Assembly: GCA_016763315.1 (NCBI GenBank)
Contig: JAESTZ010000046.1
Coordinates: 1 to 43,183 of the forward strand
Origin: Robiginitomaculum sp.
Lineage (GTDB): Bacteria > Pseudomonadota > Alphaproteobacteria > Caulobacterales > Maricaulaceae
DNA: 43,183 bases
Direction: 5' to 3'
The notes beneath the pieces are model-generated. The model did not search any database, had not been told where the DNA came from, and was given only the letters and a program-made list of their open reading frames with translations. Below are positions 34,004 to 42,085 of the stretch, piece after piece; position 1 is the first letter of the stretch; each line of letters starts with the position of its first letter. The position numbers and the translations under genes are program-made.

Positions 34004-37000
34004 GTGAAATTTACCTCGCTCAAACTTACGGGATTTAAATCTTTTGTTGAACCGTCAGAGTTTCTTATTGAGACCGGCGTAACCGGCATAGTTGGGCCTA
34101 ATGGTTGTGGTAAATCAAACTTACTCGAAGCTTTACGCTGGGTTATGGGCGCAAATTCGGCTAAAGCGATGCGCGCTGGCGCAATGGACGATGTAATTTT
34201 TTCTGGAACCGGTGTGCGACCTGCCCGCAACCACGCAACAGTTACATTAGTTATCGATAATTCTGAACGTTCAGCCCCTTCGCAATTTAATGATGCAGAT
34301 GTATTGGAAATATCCCGCCGCATTAATCGCGGAGCTGGATCCAGCTATCACATCAATGGTAAATCATGTCGCGCTAAAGACGTGCAATTACTGTTTGCCG
34401 ATGCCTCGACCGGTGCCAACTCACCAGCGTTGGTCAGGCAGGGACAGATCAATGAACTGATAACCGCAAAACCGCAAAACCGGCGGCGAGTTCTTGAAGA
34501 AGCTGCCGGCATATCAGGGCTTCATAGCAGACGGCATGAAGCGGAACTGCGACTTAGGGCTGCGGAAACCAACCTTTCCCGACTTGACGACATAGGCGAA
34601 GAGCTGGAACTACAACACCAGCAATTAAAGCGTCAGGTAAGAATAGCATCGAGATACCGTAACCTCGCCAGTGAAATCAGGGCTTTAGAAGCATTCTCCT
34701 TTTTGTTGCGGTGGACAGAAACAAAAACTTCAGTTGAAGAAACCAGAGTATATCTTGATGAACTGGAACAAAAATCTGGTGAATTAGCTAGCACCGCAGC
34801 TAGGGCGCTAATTGCTGCAGAAGCAGCCACTGATGGAATTGAGCAGTTACGCGAAGAACAAGCTATAGCCACAGCTTTGGTTGCCCGCCTTTCAGCCGCA
34901 CGTTCATCAGTCGAGCGTGACGAGCAAGAAGCCAAATCCCGACGATTTGAACTTGAGAATCGCTTACAGGAAATTACTCGTGATTTAACCCATCAAGCCG
35001 ACTTGGTTATTGATACAAACCAGACAATAGAAAAATTACAAACCGAACAACAACAGCTATCCAGGCTAATTGATAATACTGGCTCTGAACATCTTTTAAA
35101 GCTGGAAATGGAAGCCACAAGTGCCTTGCAAAACAGAGAGTTGCGAGAAATTGCTTTCGAAAAACTAATGTCCGATAACGCACAACGACAGGCTTTGATA
35201 AATAATGCCCAGAATATACTGTCCGCCGCGCAAACCCGTCACCAACGAATTGAATTTGAGTTAAATTCAGCCAAATCTGAAATTGACACACTTAGCCCTG
35301 ACCTTGAGACTCTTGCGGCATTGCGCTCCAGTGAAGAAGCCCAACAAGCAGCAGCACTAAAACTATCGAAACATCATAAAATCATTCACGAGCTTGAACA
35401 AAAATCGGTTAAGTCTGATGAAAAAACTACTGAGAGCAGACAGGAGTTCGATGCGAGCAGACGAATAAGAGATCAATTAAATGCTGAACAAGACGGATTG
35501 CAGCAAGCTATACAAGCACAAATAAAAAGTGATTTCACTCCCGTATCAGAGGAATTAAAAGTTACTTCTGGTTATGAACGCGCTCTAGCAGCTGCCTTAG
35601 GTGATGATCTGGATTACACTATGGATCAAAGCGCACCGGCTCACTGGTCTAGCAATGAACCAGACACGCAGCCTCTGCCTGAAACAGCCAAACCATTAAA
35701 TGATTTCGTGACTGCTCCGGCTGTATTAGCGCCCAGATTGTCACAAATCGGAGTGGTGAAATTCGATCGCGGCGAGGAATTATCAACAAAATTACTACCT
35801 GGGCAACGCTTAGTAAGCCGCGAAGGCCACTTATGGCGTTGGGATGGTTTGGTGATACGCCCTGAAGCACCTTCTGCGGCTGCTTTGCGACTAGAGCAAA
35901 AGAACCGCTTAGATGCTCTTGCGCCGCTTTTAGAGAACGCAGTTAATGATACAAATGTTAAGCGTGATTTGTGGTTGCAAGCCAAAGAAGTCAGAGCTAC
36001 TGAGTTAGAAGCCTTAAAAACCAGCCGCAAACAATTGCCGACACTGGAAAAAGAATCCAGAGACTGCGAAGCAGTTTTACAAGAGTTAAACCGTAGCGGC
36101 ATTGAACGTGAAGCTAGGTTTGCTACTTTGCAGCAAAAAATCAAACACTGGAGCAGCGAGTTAAAAATAGCTGCTGAAGAAGTCAAAACAGCCAATCAAC
36201 AGCAAGACATTGGTGACAATAACGATAACAGCACATCCGAATTGCAAAAAGCTCGAGAATTACTGAACTTGGCTCGTAAAGAGGCTGCCGAAGCAGAAGC
36301 GGTTTTGCGCTCCGTGCAAAGAGAAAACGAGACTCGCGCGTCTAGGGTATTAGAAATAAATAACGAAATAGAAAGTTGGACAAAACGTGCGAAAGAAGCA
36401 AACGAACGCAATAAGGCTCTAGCATTAAGAAAAGACGAAACTACAGAACTGTTACAGCAAGCAAAATCGGCACCAGATGAAATAAACCAGAGAAGAAAAG
36501 CAATTTTTCAGGAATGCGAAATCGCTGAAGACCGACAAATCAAAGCATCTGATGCCTTGGCCGAAGCTGATTCTCAGCTACGGGAGGCCAAGGAAGTTGT
36601 AAAAGTAGCTGATTCGGCAGCATCACAAGCCAGAGAAGCAAAAGCAGGTCTATTGGCCAAGCTTGAAAGCGCCCGTGAACGATTGAATGAAATCACCAAT
36701 ACTATTCGCCAGACCCTAGATTGCGAGCCAGAAGAATTATCTGCAAGTGAACAAAATTTACGTAAAATACCGAATGATACGCATGAGGCCGAAGCCCGTT
36801 TGCATAAGTTGAGACTTGAGCGTGATAATATTGGCGGCGTGAACTTACAGGCAGAAGAACAGGCTGCAGAATTAACAGCACGACTACAATCAATGGCAGA
36901 TGACCGCGATGAATTAACAACAGCAATTTCAAAATTACGCAAGGGCGTGGATAGCATAAATCAAGAAGGCAGAGTTCGCCTTCTTAATGCATTTGAAGTC

Positions 37001-37456
37001 ATAAACGACCACTTTAAGTCATTGTTTTTAACGCTATTTAATGGCGGAGAAGCTGAATTACGGCTGACTGAATCTGATGACCCACTAGAAGCCGGGCTTG
37101 ATATTTTCGCTTGTCCGCCCGGCAAGAAAATGGAGCATATGAGTTTGATGTCTGGTGGTGAGCAAGCCTTAACTGCAATGGCCTTGATCTTTGCGGTGTT
37201 TCTTACCAACCCGGCCCCGGTATGTGTCCTTGACGAAGTCGATGCACCTTGGGACGATGCCAATGTAGAGCGATTCTGCACCATGCTGGCGCAAATGCAC
37301 CAGAAGACCGACACCCGCTTCATCATCATCACCCATAACCCACTTACTATGTCGAGGGTTGATCGCCTTTATGGCGTAACCATGGCCGAACGTGGTGTTT
37401 CCCAACTTGTATCAGTTGACTTGCAACGAGCAGAAGACTTAATTGCTGCCGAATAG
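34004..37456 (+). CDS. smc: Chromosome segregation protein SMC
   Basis: 1150 residues with GTG start. Walker A GPNGCGKSN (31-39) and the following EALRWVMGAN are canonical. Two long coiled coils (about 160-500 and 650-960) flank a hinge region (about 500-640). The ABC signature MSGGEQALTAMAL lies near residue 1047, and Walker B VCVLDEVDAPWDD follows. The ATPase head acts with ScpA/ScpB to extrude DNA loops. AGGAG lies 13 bases before the GTG, a wide spacing; the dsbA stop is immediately upstream, so coupling is possible. The length is typical of alphaproteobacterial SMC. Confidence 0.97.
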   Translation: MKFTSLKLTGFKSFVEPSEFLIETGVTGIVGPNGCGKSNLLEALRWVMGANSAKAMRAGAMDDVIFSGTGVRPARNHATVTLVIDNSERSAPSQFNDADVLEISRRINRGAGSSYHINGKSCRAKDVQLLFADASTGANSPALVRQGQINELITAKPQNRRRVLEEAAGISGLHSRRHEAELRLRAAETNLSRLDDIGEELELQHQQLKRQVRIASRYRNLASEIRALEAFSFLLRWTETKTSVEETRVYLDELEQKSGELASTAARALIAAEAATDGIEQLREEQAIATALVARLSAARSSVERDEQEAKSRRFELENRLQEITRDLTHQADLVIDTNQTIEKLQTEQQQLSRLIDNTGSEHLLKLEMEATSALQNRELREIAFEKLMSDNAQRQALINNAQNILSAAQTRHQRIEFELNSAKSEIDTLSPDLETLAALRSSEEAQQAAALKLSKHHKIIHELEQKSVKSDEKTTESRQEFDASRRIRDQLNAEQDGLQQAIQAQIKSDFTPVSEELKVTSGYERALAAALGDDLDYTMDQSAPAHWSSNEPDTQPLPETAKPLNDFVTAPAVLAPRLSQIGVVKFDRGEELSTKLLPGQRLVSREGHLWRWDGLVIRPEAPSAAALRLEQKNRLDALAPLLENAVNDTNVKRDLWLQAKEVRATELEALKTSRKQLPTLEKESRDCEAVLQELNRSGIEREARFATLQQKIKHWSSELKIAAEEVKTANQQQDIGDNNDNSTSELQKARELLNLARKEAAEAEAVLRSVQRENETRASRVLEINNEIESWTKRAKEANERNKALALRKDETTELLQQAKSAPDEINQRRKAIFQECEIAEDRQIKASDALAEADSQLREAKEVVKVADSAASQAREAKAGLLAKLESARERLNEITNTIRQTLDCEPEELSASEQNLRKIPNDTHEAEARLHKLRLERDNIGGVNLQAEEQAAELTARLQSMADDRDELTTAISKLRKGVDSINQEGRVRLLNAFEVINDHFKSLFLTLFNGGEAELRLTESDDPLEAGLDIFACPPGKKMEHMSLMSGGEQALTAMALIFAVFLTNPAPVCVLDEVDAPWDDANVERFCTMLAQMHQKTDTRFIIITHNPLTMSRVDRLYGVTMAERGVSQLVSVDLQRAEDLIAAE

Positions 37457-37521
37457 CCTACATTTGTCAAAATGTATTATTTCTATTTATTTTCAACAAC
37501 TTAACCGTCAACCAAACTTGC

Positions 37522-37550
37522 TTGACTTGTACTATAACCACGGATAGATT
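37522..37550 (+). promoter_or_regulatory. Probable sigma-70 promoter of the Fo ATP synthase operon
   Basis: TTGACT at 37522-37527 and TAGATT at 37545-37550 are separated by exactly 17 bases, matching five of six -35 positions and four of six -10 positions. They sit in the 124-base gap after smc, 30 bases before the first possible atpI start. No terminator hairpin for smc is evident, so readthrough may add to expression. Confidence 0.7.
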
Positions 37551-37580
37551 GCGCGCGCCTGACAAGGATTTGACAGGTAG

Positions 37581-37955
37581 ATGATTATGGTTTCTGCGTT
37601 ATTATATTATAGTGTTGCAGCCAAAAATACTGAGGTGACCATTTCTAACGATCTGAAAGACTTTGAGGCGAAATTACGCGCGGCCAAGCAGGCGCGGCAG
37701 GAACGCAATCCTGAAAATTCGCCAAAAAATGCGCCTTCAGGCTTACGTCATGGAATGGAGTTTATCGGCGGGGTTTTAGCCGGGGCATTATTAGGCTGGT
37801 TTATTGACCGGTTATTTGATACTGCCCCCTTTGGTTTGATTGTCTTTATGTTATTAGGCTTTGCCAGCGGCTTGCTTTCAGCGATTCGTTCGGCGCAAAA
37901 GGCTGCTGATGATGCTGACGAGCAAGGGAATGACCCCAAGCCGCCAGCTGACTGA
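37581..37955 (+). CDS. atpI: ATP synthase protein I (AtpI)
   Basis: 124 residues if started at ATG 37581. The conserved alphaproteobacterial part is SNDLKDFEAKLRAAKQAR, two hydrophobic helices (FIGGVLAGALLGWFID and APFGLIVFMLLGFASG), and an acidic tail. AtpI helps assemble the c-ring. Start choice is uncertain: ATG 37587 has AGG at better spacing, and a GTG at 37635 would trim the protein to the conserved part. It heads an Fo-only operon. Confidence 0.88.
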   Translation: MIMVSALLYYSVAAKNTEVTISNDLKDFEAKLRAAKQARQERNPENSPKNAPSGLRHGMEFIGGVLAGALLGWFIDRLFDTAPFGLIVFMLLGFASGLLSAIRSAQKAADDADEQGNDPKPPAD

Positions 37956-37975
37956 TATTACTGGAGACGCCCGAA

Positions 37976-38734
37976 ATGGCACTCATTGCAATGGACCCGA
38001 TGGACCAGTTCAAGGTCAAAACCGTAGCCAGTATACAGGCCGGTCCGATTGACATTTCAATTACCAATGTGGTGGTCTCGATGTGGATTGCTGTTGGCAT
38101 TACTATTGTCCTGCTATTATTGGCCACCAGTAAAAAAGCAATCATTCCGGGACGCGGTCAATCTGTAGCCGAGATAACCTATGAATTCATTGCCGATATG
38201 ATCCGCTCAACGGCAGGATCTGATGGATTACGGTTTTTTCCTTTTGTCTTTACCTTGTTTATATTTGTTCTAGCCACAAACATGCTGGGCATGGTTCCTG
38301 GTTTCTTTACTGTAACCTCACAGGTCGCAGTTACCGCGGTTTTGGCTCTGAGCGTTTTCTTTTTGGTTATCTTCTACGGCTTTTACAAAAATGGCCTTAG
38401 ATTTTTTAAACTGTTTGTTCCGTCCGGTGTACCGGTAGTTATCCTTCCCTTTATTGTCATTATAGAACTGATGTCGTTCTTCTCACGCCCGCTTAGCCAT
38501 TCTTTGCGGTTGTTTGCCAACATGCTTGGCGGACACACAGTGTTAAAAGTGTTTGCCGGTTTTATAGTAACTATTGGCGGTATGGGCGGATTGGCTTCAC
38601 TTGGCGCAATCGGGCCTTTCGTGTTTACCATTGCTATTTTAGCATTAGAATTTCTAGTAGCATTTTTGCAGGCTTATGTTTTTGCTATCTTAACCTGCAT
38701 TTACCTGAACGACGCGTTGCACCCCGGACACTGA
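37976..38734 (+). CDS. atpB: ATP synthase Fo subunit a
   Basis: 252 residues. The proton channel subunit has about five to six hydrophobic helices. The essential Arg178 is in SLRLFANMLGGH, the universal signature facing the c-ring. Other conserved features include FVLATNMLGMVPG and the final helix LEFLVAFLQAYVFAILTCIYL. TGGAGA precedes the ATG. It works with AtpE to turn the proton gradient into rotation. Length matches alphaproteobacterial subunit a. Confidence 0.98.
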   Translation: MALIAMDPMDQFKVKTVASIQAGPIDISITNVVVSMWIAVGITIVLLLLATSKKAIIPGRGQSVAEITYEFIADMIRSTAGSDGLRFFPFVFTLFIFVLATNMLGMVPGFFTVTSQVAVTAVLALSVFFLVIFYGFYKNGLRFFKLFVPSGVPVVILPFIVIIELMSFFSRPLSHSLRLFANMLGGHTVLKVFAGFIVTIGGMGGLASLGAIGPFVFTIAILALEFLVAFLQAYVFAILTCIYLNDALHPGH

Positions 38735-38781
38735 TCCGAACAACGTAAAATTATCAATCAATTCTTTCAAAGGAGAACATT

Positions 38782-39006
38782 ATGGAAGTAGAAGCAGCAA
38801 AAATGATCGGTGCCGGACTGGCAACTTTAGGCATGGGTGGCGCAGCCATCGGCGTGGGTATCGTATTTGGTAATTTCCTTACCGGTGCATTGCGCAACCC
38901 GTCTGCAGCCAGCAAACAATTCGGCAATTTGATCTTTGGCTTTGCCATGGCAGAAGCTTTCGGGATTTTCTCGCTAGTTATCGCCTTTATGATTTTCTTT
39001 AGCTAG
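38782..39006 (+). CDS. atpE: ATP synthase Fo subunit c
   Basis: 74-residue hairpin proteolipid forming the rotor ring. Helix one has the Gly-rich [21 protein letters not shown]. The polar loop is [11 protein letters not shown]. Helix two carries the ion-binding Glu58 ([10 protein letters not shown]). The residues around the carboxylate are those of a proton-type ring; the Gln and Ser/Thr ligands of sodium-type rings are absent. AAAGGAGA lies upstream. Confidence 0.98.
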   Translation: MEVEAAKMIGAGLATLGMGGAAIGVGIVFGNFLTGALRNPSAASKQFGNLIFGFAMAEAFGIFSLVIAFMIFFS

Positions 39007-39058
39007 AAAACAACACAATATCTGTTGGCGAAAACCCTAACAATTAAGGAAAATCACA

Positions 39059-39610
39059 ATGATCTTTTTTATTGCGCCTAATGATGATTCAGGTGCTGAT
39101 ATAGCGTCTAAATCGACTGAAGCTGGGTTTTCACCATTTGATATGACCTATGCCTCGCCACATATTTTTTGGCTGGTAATATCATTCGGATTGTTGTTTT
39201 TTGTATTGTGGAAAGTTATTCTTCCGCGTCTGGCTTCAACCATTGAGGAACGCAATGACAAAATTGCAGACGACCTTGATCAGGCAACCCAGATGAAAGC
39301 GGATGCAGAAGCGGCGGGTCGCGCTTATGATACGGCCTTAGCCGATTCAAAGTCCAAAGCGCATGCAATAGCCGCTAGCGCTCGTGCTAAAATGGATGTG
39401 GAACTTTCTGCCGAAATTGAAGCGGCGGAAGCCGGCTTTGCCGAAAGAGCAACAACCTCCGAAATGCAAATCCGCGAAGCAACGGACAAAGCATTGAGCA
39501 GTGTTGAGGGTTTAGCGGTAAAGGCCACCAAAGACATTGTAAACAAACTTGGCGGTGTGGCACCATCTGATGCTGATATTCGCCAAGCTGTGAAATCGGC
39601 CTTGGCCTAG
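39059..39610 (+). CDS. atpG: ATP synthase Fo subunit b' (second b-type stator)
   Basis: 183 residues. An N-terminal polar region is followed by a single helix (IFWLVISFGLLFFVLWKVILPRL split at residues 37-60), then a long charged alpha-helical stalk (IEERNDKIADDLDQATQMKADAEAAG). This is the b' form, which pairs with b in phototrophs and alphaproteobacteria, unlike the b2 homodimer of E. coli. AAGGA precedes the ATG. The symbol atpG is used for b' in several alphaproteobacteria but conflicts with gamma elsewhere, so treat it with care. Confidence 0.92.
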   Translation: MIFFIAPNDDSGADIASKSTEAGFSPFDMTYASPHIFWLVISFGLLFFVLWKVILPRLASTIEERNDKIADDLDQATQMKADAEAAGRAYDTALADSKSKAHAIAASARAKMDVELSAEIEAAEAGFAERATTSEMQIREATDKALSSVEGLAVKATKDIVNKLGGVAPSDADIRQAVKSALA

Positions 39611-39619
39611 GAGACTATC

Positions 39620-40123
39620 ATGTATTTTGGTTGGCTGTTTGATTTTAGCAATCCCACTATGTGGGTTGCCCTTGCATTGTTGTCGTTTTTTGCAGTTATG
39701 CTGTATTTAAAACTTCCCAAAACGCTATCGAAATCTCTGGACGATCGCGCTGACAAAATCCGTGAAGAACTGAATCAAGCCAGGCTTTTGCGCGAACAAG
39801 CTCAAGAATTGTTGGCAAATTACACTCGCAAACAACGCGAAGCAGAACAAGAAGCAGAAAATATAATCAAGCAGGCTAAAAAAGAAGCAAAATTATATGC
39901 AGCTGACATGCGTACAAAGCTTGCCGAACAGCTAGAGCGACGCGCGGAGACCGCCAATCGTCGAATTGAACAAGCACAAGCACAAGCGGAAACTCTCGTG
40001 CGTAATCAGGCGATTGACCTAGCTGTAAAAGCTGCTGAAATTGCTTTGGAAACAGCCGTACCGAAAACGGCAAAAACCAAATTGATTGATAACAGCATCA
40101 AAGAAATGACCACTAAATTCTAA
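39620..40123 (+). CDS. atpF: ATP synthase Fo subunit b
   Basis: 167 residues. One N-terminal membrane helix (PTMWVALALLSFFAVMLYL) is followed by a conserved LPKTLSKSLDDRADKIREEL start of the stalk and a long coiled-coil rich in Ala/Glu/Lys/Gln. TAGGAGAC precedes the ATG, nine bases after the atpG stop. The b and b' proteins form the peripheral stator stalk that reaches the delta subunit of F1. It ends the operon, and F1 genes are not nearby, as is normal for alphaproteobacteria. Confidence 0.95.
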   Translation: MYFGWLFDFSNPTMWVALALLSFFAVMLYLKLPKTLSKSLDDRADKIREELNQARLLREQAQELLANYTRKQREAEQEAENIIKQAKKEAKLYAADMRTKLAEQLERRAETANRRIEQAQAQAETLVRNQAIDLAVKAAEIALETAVPKTAKTKLIDNSIKEMTTKF

Positions 40124-40269
40124 AGTTAATTCTAAAAACGTCTGATGAAAAACTAATAACCTCAATCATTTGACGCGAATTTATTGGGTTTACTCCCTCT
40201 GCCCTCACCTTACAAAGTAATACAACAGAGCCCCCTTAAAAAGGACTTTGCTGTTAACTGTCTATTTCC

Positions 40270-40578
40270 CCATGGATAACTCTAAAAACACCTTTCCTGA
40301 AAGTATTGCTTGTTGTGATAATCACCCGTAGCAAGCATAGCCATAACTCATGTTTCACTGAGTTTAGAACCTATTCACCATGTCAAAGAGCCACAAATTA
40401 ACCTGTTATAGCGATCTGCATGACCATTATAGCAAGTGGCTTGGTTGCGGGCATGGTTGAAGTTTATCCTCGGCTATTGATTGCTAATGAGTGTCAATGA
40501 GGGTGCAATCTTTGCCAATTAACCCTTGGCTCAGATAACTTTTTTGCCAATGATTGCTATTCAAGGGTTAACCTCAAG
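40270..40578 (+). repeat. Dispersed non-coding repeat, copy B
   Basis: This is the diverged partner of 18664-18990, in opposite orientation and 21.6 kb away. The longest shared block reads TGTCAATGAG, then ATCTTTGCCA and TTAACCCTTGG (about 40491-40529). AACCCTTG (40521-40528) and CAAGGGTT (40562-40569) could pair over 33 bases, mirroring the pair in copy A. The stretch from 40131 to 40270, between atpF and the repeat, shows nothing I can name. No coding frame with supporting sequence features was seen. Confidence 0.8.
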
Positions 40579-40590
40579 AGTCACGTGACC

Positions 40591-40669
40591 CCTGTTATGC
40601 ACCCTCCACTTTTGTCCTCCACCTTTATGGAGGAGGTGGCGGCGTAGCCGACGGAGGGGGTGCAACAGG
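40591..40669. repeat. Long imperfect palindrome, dispersed-repeat type
   Basis: CCTGTTATGCACCCTCC at the left pairs with GGAGGGGGTGCAACAGG at the right with one mismatch and small offsets. An inner hairpin forms from CCTCCACC and GGAGGAGG around TTTAT. The GGTGGCGGCGTAGCCGACGGAGGGGGTGC stretch, split here at its centre, looks like an intergenic repeat common in alphaproteobacteria, from memory. Its GC content is clearly higher than its surroundings. Confidence 0.65.
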
Positions 40670-40725
40670 CAAACCTCGTCACACAGGGCTTGGTTATGGT
40701 ACATCTTTGCTGCAACTCCACCATT

Positions 40726-40826
40726 GTCATACTCCGACTTGTTCGGGGTATCCACTTCGCGGTTTCTGGGTCACCGGAATAAATCGGACGATGACGGGCG
40801 TGACGGGATCAAGTCCGGCATGACGG
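40726..40826. repeat. REP-like palindromic element beside the Sel1 gene stop codon
   Basis: GTCATACTCCGACTTGTTCG at the left and the complementary right arm GATCAAGTCCGGCATGACGG (ending 40826) match the GTCATxCCGGACTTGATCCGG-type repeat frequent in alphaproteobacterial genomes. The space between holds TCACCGGAATAAATC and an extra GATGACGG. The right arm abuts the stop codon of the Sel1-repeat gene, so it may act as its terminator or stabilise the mRNA 3' end. Confidence 0.7.
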
Positions 40827-41663
40827 TTAGTCGCTGCTATTAAACTTCACACCAAGTTTTCTTAATTGTTTAATAGCCACCATATCACCTTGGGCGGCAG
40901 CTTTTTTATACCAATATACAGCTTTTTTCTTGGATCGTATTACACCCAAACCGTTTTCATATATGGAACCAAGACTAAATTGTGCCAAAATATGATTCTG
41001 ATCAGCAGCTTTTTGAAACCATTTTAAAGATTTTACATATGCTTTATCTACTCCCAGACCAGTCCCATACATGAAACCGAGGTTATATTGCGCCTCAGCA
41101 AGACCTTGATCAGCAGATATTTGATACCATTCGAAGGCCTTTTCATAAGATTGCTCAACGCCTTGATCTTTCGTATACATATTGCCAAGATTAAATTGCG
41201 CTTCTGCAACGCCTTGATTAGCAGATTTTTGATACCACTTAACAGCTGTCTCATAAGATTGCTCGACTCCTTCACCATATGCATACCTCACACCAAGCTT
41301 AAATTGCGCTTCTGCAACGCCTTGATCAGCAGCCTTTTGATACCACTTAACGGCATCTGCATAAGATTGCTCAATTCCTTGGCCATTCTCATACATCACG
41401 GCAAGATTATGTTGCGCAGTTGCATCTCCAGCCTCAGCAATAGGTAACCAAATCACAAATGCTTCGTTGAACTTTCCCTGATTAATAAGTTCAAAACCTT
41501 GATCCAAAGTGTTGCTATTTTCCAATTGTTGCTTAAGTTTTGTGCCTTGTGCCACTGATATAGAGGCAGTAGCAAATACCAGAAACAACGCCAAAAAACC
41601 TGACAAGAAAACAGCTAGCCAATAAGAATTTCCAACCTTGGCACTTCGAAAAAAACTCGACAT
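40827..41663 (-). CDS. Exported Sel1-repeat protein
   Basis: 278 residues. An N-terminal hydrophobic segment (SYWLAVFLSGFLALFLVFATASISVAQ, split at residues 13-39) looks like a long signal peptide or membrane anchor. About six Sel1-like repeats of 36 residues follow, each of the form AxAQxxLGxMYxxGxGVxQSYxxAxKWYQKAADQG. Such solenoids bind other proteins and often occur in periplasmic or regulatory scaffolds. Partner unknown. AGGA lies 11 bases before the ATG. The stop directly abuts a REP-like element. Repeats two to four are very alike at the DNA level. Confidence 0.9.
   Translation of the reverse strand: MSSFFRSAKVGNSYWLAVFLSGFLALFLVFATASISVAQGTKLKQQLENSNTLDQGFELINQGKFNEAFVIWLPIAEAGDATAQHNLAVMYENGQGIEQSYADAVKWYQKAADQGVAEAQFKLGVRYAYGEGVEQSYETAVKWYQKSANQGVAEAQFNLGNMYTKDQGVEQSYEKAFEWYQISADQGLAEAQYNLGFMYGTGLGVDKAYVKSLKWFQKAADQNHILAQFSLGSIYENGLGVIRSKKKAVYWYKKAAAQGDMVAIKQLRKLGVKFNSSD
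41191..41406 (-). repeat. Near-identical 108-bp tandem units inside the Sel1 gene
   Basis: Two adjacent 108-bp units, starting at TTAAATTGCG in 41191 and 41299 (plus-strand coordinates), match closely over about 80 bases, including CTTCTGCAACGCCTTGAT and TTTTGATACCACTTAAC. Each encodes one 36-residue Sel1 repeat. The similarity at silent positions suggests recent duplication or gene conversion, and the number of units may vary between strains. Confidence 0.75.
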
Positions 41664-41742
41664 TTATGCAATCCTGAAACGGTTTAAAAAATGAACTATT
41701 GGATATCATTTAAATCGACACACCAACAATTCGCATCAATGC

Positions 41743-42030
41743 CTAACTACGTTTTTTGCTAAATGGATTTAGCTCAGCTGCTTTTTGTTTGGCAGCGCGA
41801 AATTTTCGTGGAGCAGAGGGGTATTTAGCCACCAGTTTTTCAACGCCCCTTTTGGCGCGATCGGAATTATTGGTCAAAACCGCCACGCCGGTAAGGGTTA
41901 CTGCCCAACCAATCGGCACCGGTAATGGAATAAGCGGGATACCAACTACAATAAGACCAATGCCTCCGGCAGCTTTTAACCGGCGGCTGTTTTTATGAGA
42001 AAGTTTCTTTTTTTGGCGCTTCATCTGCAT
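41743..42030 (-). CDS. Small basic membrane protein
   Basis: 95 residues. A strongly basic N-terminus (KRQKKKLSHKNSRRLK) is followed by one long or two short hydrophobic segments with many Pro and Gly (GGIGLIVVGIPLIPLPVPIGW then AVTLTGVAVL). A basic C-terminal tail (KFRAAKQKAAELNPFSKKRS) follows. The Gly/Pro-rich hairpin recalls PGPGW-type small transmembrane proteins. No function can be inferred. It lies between the Sel1 gene and gcvPB on the same strand, 55 bases after the gcvPB stop. Confidence 0.7.
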   Translation of the reverse strand: MQMKRQKKKLSHKNSRRLKAAGGIGLIVVGIPLIPLPVPIGWAVTLTGVAVLTNNSDRAKRGVEKLVAKYPSAPRKFRAAKQKAAELNPFSKKRS

Positions 42031-42085
42031 ACTCTTGTTAACGCCCTCCCAAACTACTTACTCAAATACCCTAGAAAAAGGTTTA

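Noticed and set aside
35641-36195. 184-codon minus-strand frame opposite smc
   Set aside because: The composition is Ser/Leu/Arg-rich, as expected for the antisense of coiled-coil coding sequence. No start signal, and smc is fully supported on the other strand.
40561-40755. Minus-strand open frame of 64 codons across the palindromic region
   Set aside because: It lies wholly within the palindrome and REP-like sequence. Its Arg/Leu/His-rich product is the kind commonly produced by such repeats. No ribosome site or family resemblance.
40131-40826. CRISPR array
   Set aside because: Repeats are few, unequal and palindromic, with no regular spacer pattern and no cas genes.
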